A stretch of 64,000 bases of DNA from NCBI GenBank assembly GCA_002869585.1, contig PKUO01000052.1, positions 117,790 through 181,789 on the forward strand, written 5' to 3'. Below, piece after piece: positions 35,807 through 46,581 of this stretch. Every line of letters begins with the position of its first letter. Positions within the stretch are counted from its first letter, which is position 1. Both the position numbers and the translations under genes were made by a program. Below the pieces are notes generated by a model. The model was given only the letters and a program-made list of their open reading frames with translations. It had not been told where the DNA came from and did no database searches. Source of the DNA: Sedimenticola sp. GTDB taxonomy: Bacteria > Pseudomonadota > Gammaproteobacteria > Chromatiales > Chromatiaceae.

Positions 35807-36275
35807 CTCTTGCGCCCTCCTCGGCCTTGCTGAACAGGAACTGACCGACAATCTCCTCAAGAACCAGCGCCGACTGGGTCATGCTGATTCCATCCCCTTG
35901 TTTCAGAAAACGGTCACTGCCGCCGGGGTCGATCCCCACATACTGCTCACCCAGCAGCCCGGCGGTGAAAATCTTGGCGAAACTGTCATCAGGAATCGCA
36001 TTGTACTGGTCGTCGATGGTCAGGGTCACAACCGCCTCGTAGGTGGTCTGGTCGAAGGAGACCTCCTTCACCCGGCCGATCTTGACGCCGGCCATAGTCA
36101 CCGGCGAGCGGGATTTGAGACTGCCAATATTGTCGAAGCGCGCCTTGATTTCATAACCGTCCCCGGAGGATGCGGTACTCAGGTTGCTCACCTGCATGGC
36201 AAGAAAAAACAGGGCCACGAATCCCGCGGCCATGAAGGCGCCGACCATTATCTCTACGCTTTTCTTCTGCACCAT
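35799..36275 (-). CDS. mlaD: MlaD, MCE-domain substrate-binding subunit
   Basis: Inner-membrane-anchored MCE protein, 158 aa, forming the hexameric ring of the MlaFEDB complex. One helix (about 9-28) precedes the MCE domain (about 38-115) with RSPVTMAGVKIGRVKEVSFD and LLGEQYVGIDPGG. It sits between mlaE (3-nt gap) and mlaC. Confidence 0.95.
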   Translation of the reverse strand: MVQKKSVEIMVGAFMAAGFVALFFLAMQVSNLSTASSGDGYEIKARFDNIGSLKSRSPVTMAGVKIGRVKEVSFDQTTYEAVVTLTIDDQYNAIPDDSFAKIFTAGLLGEQYVGIDPGGSDRFLKQGDGISMTQSALVLEEIVGQFLFSKAEEGARGE

Positions 36276-36278
36276 GAG

Positions 36279-37058
36279 TTATTCCCCGAACATAAGCGCT
36301 GTTAAAACGAAATCCAGACCCAACACGGCTAGTGACGAATGCACCACTGTGCGGGTGGTGGAGCGGCTCACCCCTTCCGATGTGGGCACCGCATCATAGC
36401 CCTGAAACAGGGCAATCCATGAACATACGACACCAAACACCAGGCTTTTGATCACGCCATTGTAAATATCTTTGTTCAGATCGATCTTAGACTGCATCTG
36501 CGACCAGTAGGCCCCGTCATCCACACCCAGCAAACCAACCCCGACAAAGTAGCCGCCCAGCACGCCCAGGGCGCCGAATAGCGCAGCCAGCAGCGGCATG
36601 GAGATAAACCCGGCAAAGAAGCGCGGCGTCAGCACCCGCCGGATGGGATTTACCGCCATCATCTCCAGGCCGGAGAGCTGCTCGGTGGCCTTCATCAGGC
36701 CAATCTCCGCCGTCAGGGCGGAACCGGCACGACCGGCGAACAGCAAGGCGGCCACCACCGGGCCAAGTTCCCGCACCAGGGAGGCCGAGACCATCACCCC
36801 GAGAGTCTGCTCGGCGCCGAACTGGGAGAGGATATAGTAGCCCTGCAACCCCAGCACCATGCCGACAAAGGTGCCGGAAACACTGATGATCAGCACCGAC
36901 AGCACACCCACCGAGTAGATCTGGGCGATCAGCAGCCGCGGACGGCGCAACACCTCGCCGACACCGCTAAGGATATTGAACAGCAACAGGTTGGCGCGCC
37001 CAAGATGCTTGAGAAAGGTGATGCCAACCCGTCCGAGTCTGGCGAGCTGTTCTAGCAT
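36279..37058 (-). CDS. mlaE: MlaE, phospholipid transporter permease
   Basis: ABC permease of the Mla system, 259 aa with five to six helices. [23 protein letters not shown] and [20 protein letters not shown] are the conserved coupling-helix and family motifs. It overlaps mlaF by 7 nt. Confidence 0.96.
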   Translation of the reverse strand: MLEQLARLGRVGITFLKHLGRANLLLFNILSGVGEVLRRPRLLIAQIYSVGVLSVLIISVSGTFVGMVLGLQGYYILSQFGAEQTLGVMVSASLVRELGPVVAALLFAGRAGSALTAEIGLMKATEQLSGLEMMAVNPIRRVLTPRFFAGFISMPLLAALFGALGVLGGYFVGVGLLGVDDGAYWSQMQSKIDLNKDIYNGVIKSLVFGVVCSWIALFQGYDAVPTSEGVSRSTTRTVVHSSLAVLGLDFVLTALMFGE

Positions 37059-37888
37059 GACGACTCCATCCGGGAGCCGGATAACAGATCCTCGTCCAGA
37101 TCAGCGGCTGGATAGTGGAAGGGCACCGGGCCGTCGGCGTGGCCGTGGACGAACTGATCGGTCCACTCCAGCTCCGAGTTCATGATCCGCTCGGGTGAGC
37201 CGCTCTCGATCACCCGGCCATTGGAAATCACATAAATCTGGTCGGCGATCTGCGCCGTCTCCTGGACATCGTGGGATACGATGATACTGCTCAGGCGGCT
37301 GGCATCGTTGAGTTTGCGGATCAGCTTCACCAGCACCCCCATGGAGATCGGGTCCTGCCCGGTGAATGGCTCGTCATACATGATCATCATCGGATCCAGC
37401 ACCATCGCCCGGGCCAGTGCCACGCGCCGCGCCATGCCGCCGGAGAGCTCGCTGGGCATCAGGTCCCGCGCACCGCGCAGACCCACCGCCTCCAGCTTGA
37501 GCAGCAATAGCTTGCGAATCATCGACTCCGGCAGATCGGTGTGCTCGCGGATCGGATAAGCGACATTCTCGAATACCGAGATATCGGTCAACAGCGCCCC
37601 GCTCTGAAACAGCATCCCCATGCGCATGCGCAGCTTGTAGAGCTCGCGGGTATTGAGCGCATGGATGTCCTGGCCGTCGACATGGATTGTGCCCGCATCC
37701 GGACGCAGCTGACCGCCGATCAGCTTGAGCAGCGTGGTTTTGCCGGTCCCGCTGGGGCCCATGATTGCAGTCACCTTGCCGCGCTGGATATCGATATCAA
37801 TGCCATCGAAAATCGCTCGGCTGCCGCGCCGAAAGGTCAATCCCCGGATTTTCACCAGCGGCTCTTCAATCTGTGTCGTATCCGACAT
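37052..37888 (-). CDS. mlaF: MlaF, phospholipid transporter ATPase
   Basis: ABC ATPase of MlaFEDB, 278 aa. Walker A is [14 protein letters not shown], the signature [17 protein letters not shown] and Walker [14 protein letters not shown]. It is the first gene of mlaFEDCB, which maintains outer-membrane lipid asymmetry. The C-terminus extends about 15 residues past the usual end. Confidence 0.95.
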   Translation of the reverse strand: MSDTTQIEEPLVKIRGLTFRRGSRAIFDGIDIDIQRGKVTAIMGPSGTGKTTLLKLIGGQLRPDAGTIHVDGQDIHALNTRELYKLRMRMGMLFQSGALLTDISVFENVAYPIREHTDLPESMIRKLLLLKLEAVGLRGARDLMPSELSGGMARRVALARAMVLDPMMIMYDEPFTGQDPISMGVLVKLIRKLNDASRLSSIIVSHDVQETAQIADQIYVISNGRVIESGSPERIMNSELEWTDQFVHGHADGPVPFHYPAADLDEDLLSGSRMESSC

Positions 37889-38003
37889 ATCCTCTCGCTT
37901 AACAGGTGTCCCGAATCCCCAACTGGCGTCAGCTACGCCGGGCGTGCCCTGTTCGGAGTGAGTGCTGAAAGTTGGCCATTTTCCCTTTTCGCCACGAGCA
38001 ACG

Positions 38004-38651
38004 TCAAGCTAATCCCATGAGCTGAGACAAAATCTTCACCTCGCCCATCAGTTCGGTGTCCGGTGGATCGCCCCGAAAGAAGAGGCCAGAGGGCGCCGTA
38101 TCTGGCGGGGTATCTGGCGGGGTAGCGACAAGGCTTTCCAGCAATCCCCGCATTTTTCGCAAATCAGCCGACGAGGCGCTGTCCAGCAATACGATCCGGC
38201 TCTCAGCGGCATCCGTAGCCCTTCCCCAGCATTGCCCTACAGCCAGGCCGACCTCGGGCGGGACAACCGGAAAGTAGCAGGGCGGCGCATTCTGAACCCC
38301 ATCCAACAGCCTGTCCACAAGATCCGCACTGCAGGATGGGTCAAACAGCAACCCGCCGGTTGCAGGCAGCAACCGGGACAGCCGTTGTTTCAATTCGCCG
38401 AGGTTCCTCTCTGGCTCACGGACCTCCAGAAAGAAACGGAAACGCGCATGGACATCGTCCAGCCAGGCAGCAAGCCGCTGTTGCGAGGCGTCCGCCCAGA
38501 ACAGCCAGGGCAGCAGTACCGCGGCGAAGTCGTTGGCGTAGTAACTCAAACGCCACTCCTCGGGGAGATCGTCCGGATAATAGCGGCCCTGCCAGCCAGC
38601 ATGGTCCCAGCCCAGGGCGCCGATCACAAAATCACTTGCACTCCTGGTCAT
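38004..38651 (-). CDS. DUF72-like protein
   Basis: Soluble protein of about 215 aa. The N-terminus IGALGWDHAGWQGRYYPDDL matches the start of DUF72 TIM-barrel proteins (usually 'IG-GW-...YP'), but the rest is diverged and the C-terminal 40 residues are not familiar. I chose the ATG at 38651, whose A is shared with the TAA of the preceding gene; an ATG 15 nt upstream is also open. A tandem PPDTPPDT repeat lies near the C-terminus. Function unknown; co-expressed with the TauE/SafE-like and AmpG genes. Confidence 0.6.
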   Translation of the reverse strand: MTRSASDFVIGALGWDHAGWQGRYYPDDLPEEWRLSYYANDFAAVLLPWLFWADASQQRLAAWLDDVHARFRFFLEVREPERNLGELKQRLSRLLPATGGLLFDPSCSADLVDRLLDGVQNAPPCYFPVVPPEVGLAVGQCWGRATDAAESRIVLLDSASSADLRKMRGLLESLVATPPDTPPDTAPSGLFFRGDPPDTELMGEVKILSQLMGLA

Positions 38652-39334
38652 TAAAACGCGTTCCATAGGGTATAGAGACCAAACAGAATCACCGTTGTTC
38701 CGGCAATCTGGCGCGCCAGCCTGGATTCCGCCAAGCGTGCGGCGGCGCCGGCAAGGGTGCCCATCACCAGCAGATTGGGCAGGGTTCCCAAAGCAAAGGC
38801 CAGCATCAGCAACGCCCCCTGCCAGACACCTCCCGCCGAAACGGCATTAACCAGCATGCTGTAGACCAGCCCACAGGGGATCCAGCCCCAGACCAGACCT
38901 ATCACCAACGCCTGCCTGGGGGATCTCACCGGCATCAGCCTGCGGCCGATCGGCTCCAGTCGCCGCCAGATCAGGCTGCCGGCACGTTCCACCCGGTTCA
39001 GAGCCATCCACCACCCAGCCAGATAAAGCCCCAGGAGCACCATGAACAGACCCGCAATCCCGAGCAGTACCCGCTGTGCCAGATAGACCGGCATGAACTG
39101 GGCCAGCAGAATCCCCACGCCCCCCATGATCGCACCGGCTACCACATAGCTGGTGATGCGTCCGAGGTTATAGGCGAGCTGAAAGGGCAGCATATCGAGA
39201 ACACTGCTGCGACGTTCCACCGGCAACCCGAAGGTGAGCGCACCGACAATCCCACCGCACATTCCCACGCAATGCACGCCGCCCAGCAATCCCACCAGAA
39301 AGGCACTCAGATAGGGCATCCAAAGATCCATCAA
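38651..39334 (-). CDS. TauE/SafE (UreH)-type membrane protein
   Basis: Polytopic membrane protein, 227 aa, six helices, with the motif LGGVHCVGMCGGIVGAL at the N-terminus and WGWIPCGLVYSMLV in the fourth helix. The Cys-containing HC-GMCGG motif is typical of the cytochrome-oxidase/urease-associated subgroup often annotated 'sulfite exporter TauE/SafE', which is linked to copper or nickel handling. Its stop overlaps the DUF72-like start and its own start overlaps ampG by 4 nt. Confidence 0.82.
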   Translation of the reverse strand: MMDLWMPYLSAFLVGLLGGVHCVGMCGGIVGALTFGLPVERRSSVLDMLPFQLAYNLGRITSYVVAGAIMGGVGILLAQFMPVYLAQRVLLGIAGLFMVLLGLYLAGWWMALNRVERAGSLIWRRLEPIGRRLMPVRSPRQALVIGLVWGWIPCGLVYSMLVNAVSAGGVWQGALLMLAFALGTLPNLLVMGTLAGAAARLAESRLARQIAGTTVILFGLYTLWNAF

Positions 39335-40596
39335 ACCACCCCCTCGGCACGTGTCGCTGAACCCCGCCTTTGCAGCCAGTTGAGCATCAGCAGACCGGGA
39401 ATCGCGATCAGGGTACAGAACAGAAAAAAACCGACCCAGCCCATCCCCTCGGCCATGAAACCGGTGGGTGATGCGGCGATCACCCGCGGAATCCCCATGA
39501 AACTGGAGAGCAAGGCATATTGTGTTGCGGTGAACTTCTTGTTGGTCATACTGGCCATGAAGGCGATATAGGCCGCCGTCCCCATGCCACCGCTGAAATT
39601 CTCGAAGGCGATCACCGCCGCCAGCCCACCAAGGCTGTTGCCAACCAGAGCCAGCAGGGCGAAACCGGCAGTCGACAAACCCTGCAGGATGCCAAAGCCC
39701 CAGAGCGCGCGGTAGATCCCCAGACGCAGGATCAGCACGCCACCCAACAGGCTGCCGACAATCGTCGCCCAGAAACCGAACAGCTTCACCACTGTGCCGA
39801 TCTCGGTCTTGCTGAAACCGATATCCAGATAGAAGGGCGTGGTCATGTGCTGCGCCATGGTATCGCCGATCTTGTAGAGCAGAATAAACAACAGGATGGC
39901 CAGCGCATCTCTGCGTCGGAAATACTCAAGGAAGGGCTCAACCACCGCCTCCTGCAGGGTTCTGGGCTTGCCCTCCGAGGCCTCGGGTTCGGGCGACAAC
40001 AGGGTAGTAAGCACACCCACCGACATGATCCCGGCCATGATCAGGTAGACTGACTGGAAGGTCATAAAGTCGGCCATGATCAATCCGCCCCCGGAGGCGA
40101 GCAGCATCCCCAGCCGGTAGCCATTGACATAGAAGGAGGCGCCCAGGCCCTGCTCCTCGTCGCGCAGACTCTCCCGTCGGTAGGCATCGACCACGATATC
40201 CTGACTGGCAGAAAAGAAGGTAACCAGCAGCGCGGCGATCGCCACGGAGAGGGGGCTTATCGCCGGCTGGGCGAAGGCCAGCAGCACAATCGCAGCCACC
40301 AGCGACAGTTGCGCGAGCAACAGCCAGCCACGCCGCCGTCCCAGCAGGGATGGGGTGTAGCGATCGAGCAGCGGCGCCCAGAGGAATTTCAGGGTATAGG
40401 GGAGCCCGACAAAGGCGAACAGGCCGATCACCGAAAGATCCACACCCTCCTCTTTCATCCAGGCCTGGAGCACAGATCCGGTCAACAGCAACGGCAGGCC
40501 ACAGACAAACCCGAACAGCACATGCACCAGCAGGCGCGGGCTGACCAGGGATTTCAGTAGATCCCGCGTTGAACCCATGAGATTATCGGCAGACAT
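39331..40596 (-). CDS. ampG: AmpG-type muropeptide permease (MFS)
   Basis: Major-facilitator protein, 421 aa with about 12 helices, similar to AmpG, which imports anhydromuropeptides for cell-wall recycling. It has VFGFVCGLPLLLTGSVLQAW at the N-terminus, LGLPYTLKFLWAPLLDRY-like loop residues and ATQYALLSSFMGIPRV. It is shorter than E. coli AmpG, which has two extra helices. AmpG is the best assignment; another AmpG-like acetyl-CoA transporter is possible. Confidence 0.84.
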   Translation of the reverse strand: MSADNLMGSTRDLLKSLVSPRLLVHVLFGFVCGLPLLLTGSVLQAWMKEEGVDLSVIGLFAFVGLPYTLKFLWAPLLDRYTPSLLGRRRGWLLLAQLSLVAAIVLLAFAQPAISPLSVAIAALLVTFFSASQDIVVDAYRRESLRDEEQGLGASFYVNGYRLGMLLASGGGLIMADFMTFQSVYLIMAGIMSVGVLTTLLSPEPEASEGKPRTLQEAVVEPFLEYFRRRDALAILLFILLYKIGDTMAQHMTTPFYLDIGFSKTEIGTVVKLFGFWATIVGSLLGGVLILRLGIYRALWGFGILQGLSTAGFALLALVGNSLGGLAAVIAFENFSGGMGTAAYIAFMASMTNKKFTATQYALLSSFMGIPRVIAASPTGFMAEGMGWVGFFLFCTLIAIPGLLMLNWLQRRGSATRAEGVV

Positions 40597-40740
40597 TGGT
40601 TTCCGGTCGGGTCTGTGTCGCCACGGACCATTTCAACAACATTATCCAGATTCAGGGCGGGAGTATAACCCGCATTGGAAAGAGCGCTTGCATCTTGATC
40701 CGCAGCCACGGAAAATTCAGTCAACAACCCTGGAGTAACC

Positions 40741-41382
40741 ATGCAAGACTATCAGAGAGATTTCCTCGACTTCGCCCTCAGTGTCGGCGTAATGCGCTTT
40801 GGCGAATTCACCCTGAAATCGGGCCGCATCAGCCCCTATTTTTTCAACGCCGGACTGTTCAACACCGGCGCCAGTCTGGCGCGGCTCGGCCGCTTTTATG
40901 CCCAGGCAATCGTTGACTCCGGGATTCAGTTCGACGTCCTCTATGGCCCGGCCTACAAAGGCATACCCCTGGCAGCGGTCACCGCGGCGGCGCTCTACGA
41001 TCAGCACCAGATCGATATCCCCTACGCCTTCAACCGCAAGGAGGCCAAGGATCACGGCGAGGGCGGACTGATCGTCGGTCACCCGCTACAGGGCAGAATC
41101 ATGATCATCGACGATGTCATCACCGCCGGAACCGCCATCCGCGAATCGATGGACGTCATCCAGGCCGAAGGCGCCACCCCGGCCGGGGTGGTGATCGCCC
41201 TCGATCGCCAGGAAAAGGGTAAAGGGGAACGCTCCGCGATCCAGGAGGTCGAAACCGATTACGGCATGCCGGTGGCGGCCATCGTGCGTCTCGAGCACCT
41301 GATCGACTACCTGTCGGAAAAGCCGGACGCCGAACAAGCGCTGGCCAGCATCAAACGCTACCGGGAGAGCTATGGCATCTAA
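40741..41382 (+). CDS. pyrE: Orotate phosphoribosyltransferase
   Basis: Makes OMP from orotate and PRPP; 213 aa. N-terminal [19 protein letters not shown], the active-site loop ([14 protein letters not shown]) and the PRPP motif [17 protein letters not shown] are all present. It is the first gene of a region that in relatives runs pyrE-slmA-argB-algC-dut-coaBC. Confidence 0.97.
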   Translation: MQDYQRDFLDFALSVGVMRFGEFTLKSGRISPYFFNAGLFNTGASLARLGRFYAQAIVDSGIQFDVLYGPAYKGIPLAAVTAAALYDQHQIDIPYAFNRKEAKDHGEGGLIVGHPLQGRIMIIDDVITAGTAIRESMDVIQAEGATPAGVVIALDRQEKGKGERSAIQEVETDYGMPVAAIVRLEHLIDYLSEKPDAEQALASIKRYRESYGI

Positions 41383-41459
41383 TCGACGTCAGACTGATTT
41401 CAGTATTTACCGGACATGGACGCTAACAGACCTAAGATCGACACCAGGATGATGACTTG

Positions 41460-42452
41460 ATGGGCACCGGAAAACTTGCACTGATCCTCAAACTTGCGCT
41501 GCTGGCCCTGTTGCTGGCGCCAGCACTCGCCACCGCGGCCAAGCTGTATAAATGGACCGACGCAGAGGGCAATGTCCACTATTCCGACAAGGTCCCCCCC
41601 GAGCACAGCAAGAGCGCCCGCAGCGAACTGGACGACCGTGGCATCCAGGTCAATCAGGTGGATGCCGCCAAGACCAAAGAGCAGATCGAGCGCGAACAGG
41701 AACTGCAACGCCTGCGTGCCGAGCAACAACGACTGATCGAAGAGCAGAAGGCCAAGGACCGGGTACTGCTGCGCACATTCCGCACCGAGGATGACATCCT
41801 GATGGCGCGCAACGGCAAGCTGACCGCCGTCGACGTCCTGATTCAGGTTTCACGCAGTAATATCCGCCGCATGAAGTTCAAACTGGCCGAGATGCAGCAG
41901 AACGCGGCACAATCCGAGCGGCAGGGACGGTCAGTCTCGGATACCATGCTGAAAAACATCGAATCCACGCGCCAGCAGCTCAAGGACGGTTACGCGGCGA
42001 TTATTCACATGGAGCAAAATAAGGAGCTGATCCGCGAAAAGGCGGCCCTGGATATCGACCGGTTCCGCAAGCTGAAGCAACTCAGCGAGGAGAATACCGC
42101 GCAGCTGGACGAGGAGAAACCCTTCTCACTCCTGGATACGGTGGTAGTCTGTGATGACAAGGTCAGTTGTAACAATGCCTGGGAGAAGGCCGAAGACTAT
42201 GTTCGCGAGCACGCCACCACGCGTCTGCAGATTCTCAGCGACAGTATCATCATGACCGCGGCACCTGCCAACGACGATGACATCAGCCTGACCGTATCGC
42301 GCATCATCGAGGAGGGCTTTGCCGGCGCCAAGCTGTTCATGGACTTGCAGTGCAAGGACTCACCACGCGGCGATGATCTGTGTAAAAGCCCGACCATGGA
42401 AGAGATTCGCATGGGATTCCGGAGTTACCTGGGTTATCAACAGTCCAACTAG
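41460..42452 (+). CDS. DUF4124 periplasmic protein
   Basis: Secreted protein, about 330 aa. The signal peptide (about 1-25) is followed by a DUF4124 domain (KLYKWTDAEGNVHYSDKVPP). Coiled-coil segments of 70-110 and 135-200 come next, then a C-terminal region with two Cys pairs. DUF4124 is found on envelope proteins of gammaproteobacteria with unknown role. I use the ATG at 41460; the codon before it, TTG, is also in frame. It is convergent with slmA. Confidence 0.8.
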   Translation: MGTGKLALILKLALLALLLAPALATAAKLYKWTDAEGNVHYSDKVPPEHSKSARSELDDRGIQVNQVDAAKTKEQIEREQELQRLRAEQQRLIEEQKAKDRVLLRTFRTEDDILMARNGKLTAVDVLIQVSRSNIRRMKFKLAEMQQNAAQSERQGRSVSDTMLKNIESTRQQLKDGYAAIIHMEQNKELIREKAALDIDRFRKLKQLSEENTAQLDEEKPFSLLDTVVVCDDKVSCNNAWEKAEDYVREHATTRLQILSDSIIMTAAPANDDDISLTVSRIIEEGFAGAKLFMDLQCKDSPRGDDLCKSPTMEEIRMGFRSYLGYQQSN

Positions 42453-42470
42453 CGGCGGCTCGGCCGACCT

Positions 42471-43052
42471 CTAATCAAACAGTATCCCCTCCAGGGCCTG
42501 CCAGTGGGCATCCCAGGCCTCGACCGGTGAGACACGGAAACGGGTTCTCAGGAACTGGTGCATCTTGCCCTCAACCAGCGCCAGCATGATGCTCGCGCCC
42601 AGTTCCGGCTCGCTGGCCTGGGCATCACCACGCAGCCGGGTTTCACGCAGAATCTGCCGGAACTGCGTCTCCAGGCGCGAGAAAAACTGCTCCACGCGCC
42701 CATGCAGCCGGTCGGTCTCGCCCACCAGCGCATCGCCCAGCAGCACCCGGGTGATGCCGGGATTGCGATCGGCAAAGGCCAGCACCAGGTAGAGCACTTT
42801 GGCGCAGCGCATCCGCGCATCCTTCTCATCCTCGAGAATCTGGTTGATGCGGGCGAACACCGTCTCCTCGGCAAACCCGATCAGCCCTTCGAACATCTTC
42901 GCCTTGCTGGCGAAATGCCGATAGAGCGCGGCCTCTGAAACGCCAGCGGAGCGGGCCAGGGTTGCGGTGGTGATCCGCTCTCCCGGGCTGCGTTCCAGTT
43001 CGGCGGCTAGGGTTTCCAGAATCTGCTGTTTTCTCGGGACTTTATTATTCAT
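42471..43052 (-). CDS. slmA: Nucleoid occlusion factor SlmA
   Basis: TetR-family DNA-binding protein, 193 aa, that blocks FtsZ ring formation over the chromosome. N-terminal KVPRKQQILETLAAELE and the helix-turn-helix LARSAGVSEAALYRHFASKAKM are diagnostic. It lies 9 nt after argB. The C-terminal region is the dimerisation/FtsZ-binding part. Confidence 0.92.
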   Translation of the reverse strand: MNNKVPRKQQILETLAAELERSPGERITTATLARSAGVSEAALYRHFASKAKMFEGLIGFAEETVFARINQILEDEKDARMRCAKVLYLVLAFADRNPGITRVLLGDALVGETDRLHGRVEQFFSRLETQFRQILRETRLRGDAQASEPELGASIMLALVEGKMHQFLRTRFRVSPVEAWDAHWQALEGILFD

Positions 43053-43061
43053 TACACAGGC

Positions 43062-43964
<903 letters not shown>

Positions 43965-43989
43965 TCAACTCAGTCTCAAACATAAACAA

Positions 43990-44005
43990 CCCGGGTAATC
44001 CCGGG
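43990..44005 (-). terminator. Short hairpin between algC and argB
   Basis: CCCGGGATTACCCGGG on the minus strand, a 6-bp stem followed by TTGTTTATG, 35 nt after the algC stop. It may partly end algC transcripts; the T-run is interrupted. Confidence 0.4.
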
Positions 44006-44039
44006 CTGCCGATGATACTAGAAATTCAAAAAATTAACC

Positions 44040-46544
44040 TTAAAAGGGTGGCGTTTCGTCCGGTGCGACCGCTCCCAGCCGCTCCTTGAAAAGCGCCTCG
44101 ATGCGATCCAGCGCCACCGCCGAGTCGGCCTCGAATCGGAATACCAGCGAAGGGGTTGTGTTGGAGGCGCGAATCAAGCCCCAACCGTCCCTGAACTCTG
44201 CGCGAATACCATCGATATTGATGATCTTGGCATCGGTGAACTCGGCTTCGGCAGCGAACCGGGTCATCAGCTCATGGGCATCGCCCTGGGTCAATGGCAT
44301 CACCAGTTCGTGGGTCGAGACACCTTCCGGAAATTCGGCAAACACCTCTGCGGAGCGCACTACCTCGGCCGACAACACCTCGAGCAGCCTGGCCGCGGCA
44401 TACAGGGCGTCATCGAAGCCATACCAGCGCTCCTTGAAGAAGATATGACCGCTCATCTCGCCGGCCAGCAGTGCGCCTGTTTCGCGCATTTTTGCCTTCA
44501 TCAGCGAGTGACCGGACTTCCACATGATCGGCCGACCGCCGTAGGCGAGGATCTCCGACGCCAGGTGACGGGTCGATTTGACATCGAAGATCACATCCCC
44601 GCCCGGCTGGCGCAACAACACATCCCGCGCCAGCAGCATCAGCAGCCGATCCGGCCAGATCACCTTGCCATTGGAATCGACCACACCGAGACGGTCGCCG
44701 TCTCCATCGAAGGCGAGACCGAGATCCGCCCCCTGCTGGTTGACTATCGCGATCAGGTCGGCCAGGTTTTCCGGTTGCCCGGGGTCCGGATGATGATGGG
44801 GGAAATTGCCATCGATCTCGGTGTACAGTTCGATCACCTCACAGCCGATCGCCCGCAGCAGATCCGGTGCCACCAGGCCAGCCACGCCGCTGCCGCAATC
44901 GATCACCACTTTCAGCGGCCGGGTCAACTGCACATCGTCGGCCACCCGCTTGATATAGTCATCAACCAGATCCTGCTCGGAATACCCGCCGTCGCCCTCC
45001 AGCAGGTTGCCGTCGCGCAGCCGGTCGCGTAAACCGAGAATGGCATCCCCCGAGAGCGCCTCCCCGGCAATCACAATTTTCAGGCCGTTGTAGTCGACCG
45101 GATTGTGACTGCCGGTCACCACGACGCCGCTCTTGCTGCCGAGAAAATGAGTGGCGAAGTATAGCAGCGGGGTCGGCACCTGACCGATATCGACCACATC
45201 CCGGCCGCTCGCCATCAATCCCCGGCACAGGGCGTCACACAGCGACTCGGAAGAGTTTCTGCCGTCACGGGCCACAATCACCGTCTGCTGGCCACGGTCG
45301 TGGGCCTCGCTACCGATAGCACGGCCCAGCTCAAGCACCACCGCTTCTGTCAGGGTGTCACCGACCACGCCGCGAATGTCATAGGCGCAGAAAATCCGAT
45401 CGGAGATCTCGCTCGGCTCCCGGGAGGGATTGGCACGCACCAGATCGAGCATATCCTCGTCGGAAAGATGCCCCTCCTCGACCTCCATTTCTGACTGGCC
45501 TTTATCCTGCGTTGGCGCAGCGTTCTTGAGCTTGCGCCCAACCGCCTGACCCAGCTGGGCGACCAGGTTGAATGCGCCCTGCATCTCGGCTGTCAAGGCA
45601 TGCGGCGCGCCCGCACTGCGTCCCTGACTCACACACTCGACCAGGGTAAGCAGGGTCGCCTGGTCATCCTCGAAGCGCTTTCTCAGGTTCTGGTAAAGCG
45701 CGTAGATAATCAGCAGCATCAGCAGCCCGGCAACCAGAATCAGACCCAGATTCTGTAGCAGCGCCTCGGTCTGATCAGCTCCGCCGCCGGCATAGGCCAG
45801 CTGCCATAGGGTGTGGCTGACAGGGATGTTGCCGATGATTTCGTTGTCGTTCAGGGTGCTGGTACTGACCAGCGCCAGGGACTTGCCATCGACCACCTGC
45901 TGCAACTGGAAACGGCCCGACTCCCCGACCCCATTCAGCATCTGTGGCAACAGCTTGAACGGCAGGGCAATCAGGGCGGTGCCCGATATATTGCCGGCGG
46001 GACCGACCGGAACCACCAGGGCAAGATGCTGCTGGGGGGAGTTGAACTGATGCACCTCCAGATTCGAAGGTGAACCGCTTTTCTCCACCCGGCGCAACAG
46101 ATCCAAGGAGGCAAAACTCACCGGCGGCGAGGCCTTCTCGTCAGTCTGATCCCAGTCATAGGGAAACAGCCGCACGTTCGAGCCTTCCGGGAGCAGACGC
46201 TGCAGGGCAAGCGCCTGTTCCTGCAATCCCTGCCAGTCCTGGCTCTGGAACAGGGTCGCCAAATCCTGTTGCTGCATGTGCCGGCTGGCGATGTCCTGAT
46301 AGGTCCGGGAGAAATCCGTGATGCGCTCTGCCAGCATCTGCGCCGTTGATCCTGCACTCTGCTGTTGCGCCAGACCGGCCTGCTGTTGCTGCAGAAAATA
46401 GCCGGCCACTGCAGTCAATCCGGTAATCAGCAGAACCGCCAGCATCAGCTGCGTTAAAAAGTGACTCAATCCACCCCTACCCCCTCCGGTGCTTACCGTG
46501 GGACTATGCTCATCAAACAGGTCGATTTTTTTCTTTTTAAACAT
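44040..46544 (-). CDS. algC: Phosphomannomutase/phosphoglucomutase with membrane sensor-like N-terminus
   Basis: 834-aa AlgC-type enzyme. The C-terminal 460 residues are the alpha-D-phosphohexomutase: phosphoserine loop GVVVTGSHNPVDYNG, metal loop LAFDGDGDRLGV, sugar loop GEMSGHI and RASNTTPSLVFRFE. It makes mannose-1-P and glucose-1-P for LPS and exopolysaccharide. The first 370 residues add two transmembrane helices (about 27-51 and 263-285) enclosing a 210-residue periplasmic region like a sensor domain, then a cytoplasmic linker. Long AlgC forms with this extension are known in Pseudomonas. Confidence 0.92.
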   Translation of the reverse strand: MFKKKKIDLFDEHSPTVSTGGGRGGLSHFLTQLMLAVLLITGLTAVAGYFLQQQQAGLAQQQSAGSTAQMLAERITDFSRTYQDIASRHMQQQDLATLFQSQDWQGLQEQALALQRLLPEGSNVRLFPYDWDQTDEKASPPVSFASLDLLRRVEKSGSPSNLEVHQFNSPQQHLALVVPVGPAGNISGTALIALPFKLLPQMLNGVGESGRFQLQQVVDGKSLALVSTSTLNDNEIIGNIPVSHTLWQLAYAGGGADQTEALLQNLGLILVAGLLMLLIIYALYQNLRKRFEDDQATLLTLVECVSQGRSAGAPHALTAEMQGAFNLVAQLGQAVGRKLKNAAPTQDKGQSEMEVEEGHLSDEDMLDLVRANPSREPSEISDRIFCAYDIRGVVGDTLTEAVVLELGRAIGSEAHDRGQQTVIVARDGRNSSESLCDALCRGLMASGRDVVDIGQVPTPLLYFATHFLGSKSGVVVTGSHNPVDYNGLKIVIAGEALSGDAILGLRDRLRDGNLLEGDGGYSEQDLVDDYIKRVADDVQLTRPLKVVIDCGSGVAGLVAPDLLRAIGCEVIELYTEIDGNFPHHHPDPGQPENLADLIAIVNQQGADLGLAFDGDGDRLGVVDSNGKVIWPDRLLMLLARDVLLRQPGGDVIFDVKSTRHLASEILAYGGRPIMWKSGHSLMKAKMRETGALLAGEMSGHIFFKERWYGFDDALYAAARLLEVLSAEVVRSAEVFAEFPEGVSTHELVMPLTQGDAHELMTRFAAEAEFTDAKIINIDGIRAEFRDGWGLIRASNTTPSLVFRFEADSAVALDRIEALFKERLGAVAPDETPPF

Positions 46545-46581
46545 GCAAACGTCCTTGACTGGATGCGGTCATGCAGGCGAC

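Noticed and set aside
38098..38121. Short tandem repeat (TATCTGGCGGGG twice)
   Set aside because: Two copies in frame within the DUF72-like gene; simple local duplication, not a CRISPR or VNTR array.
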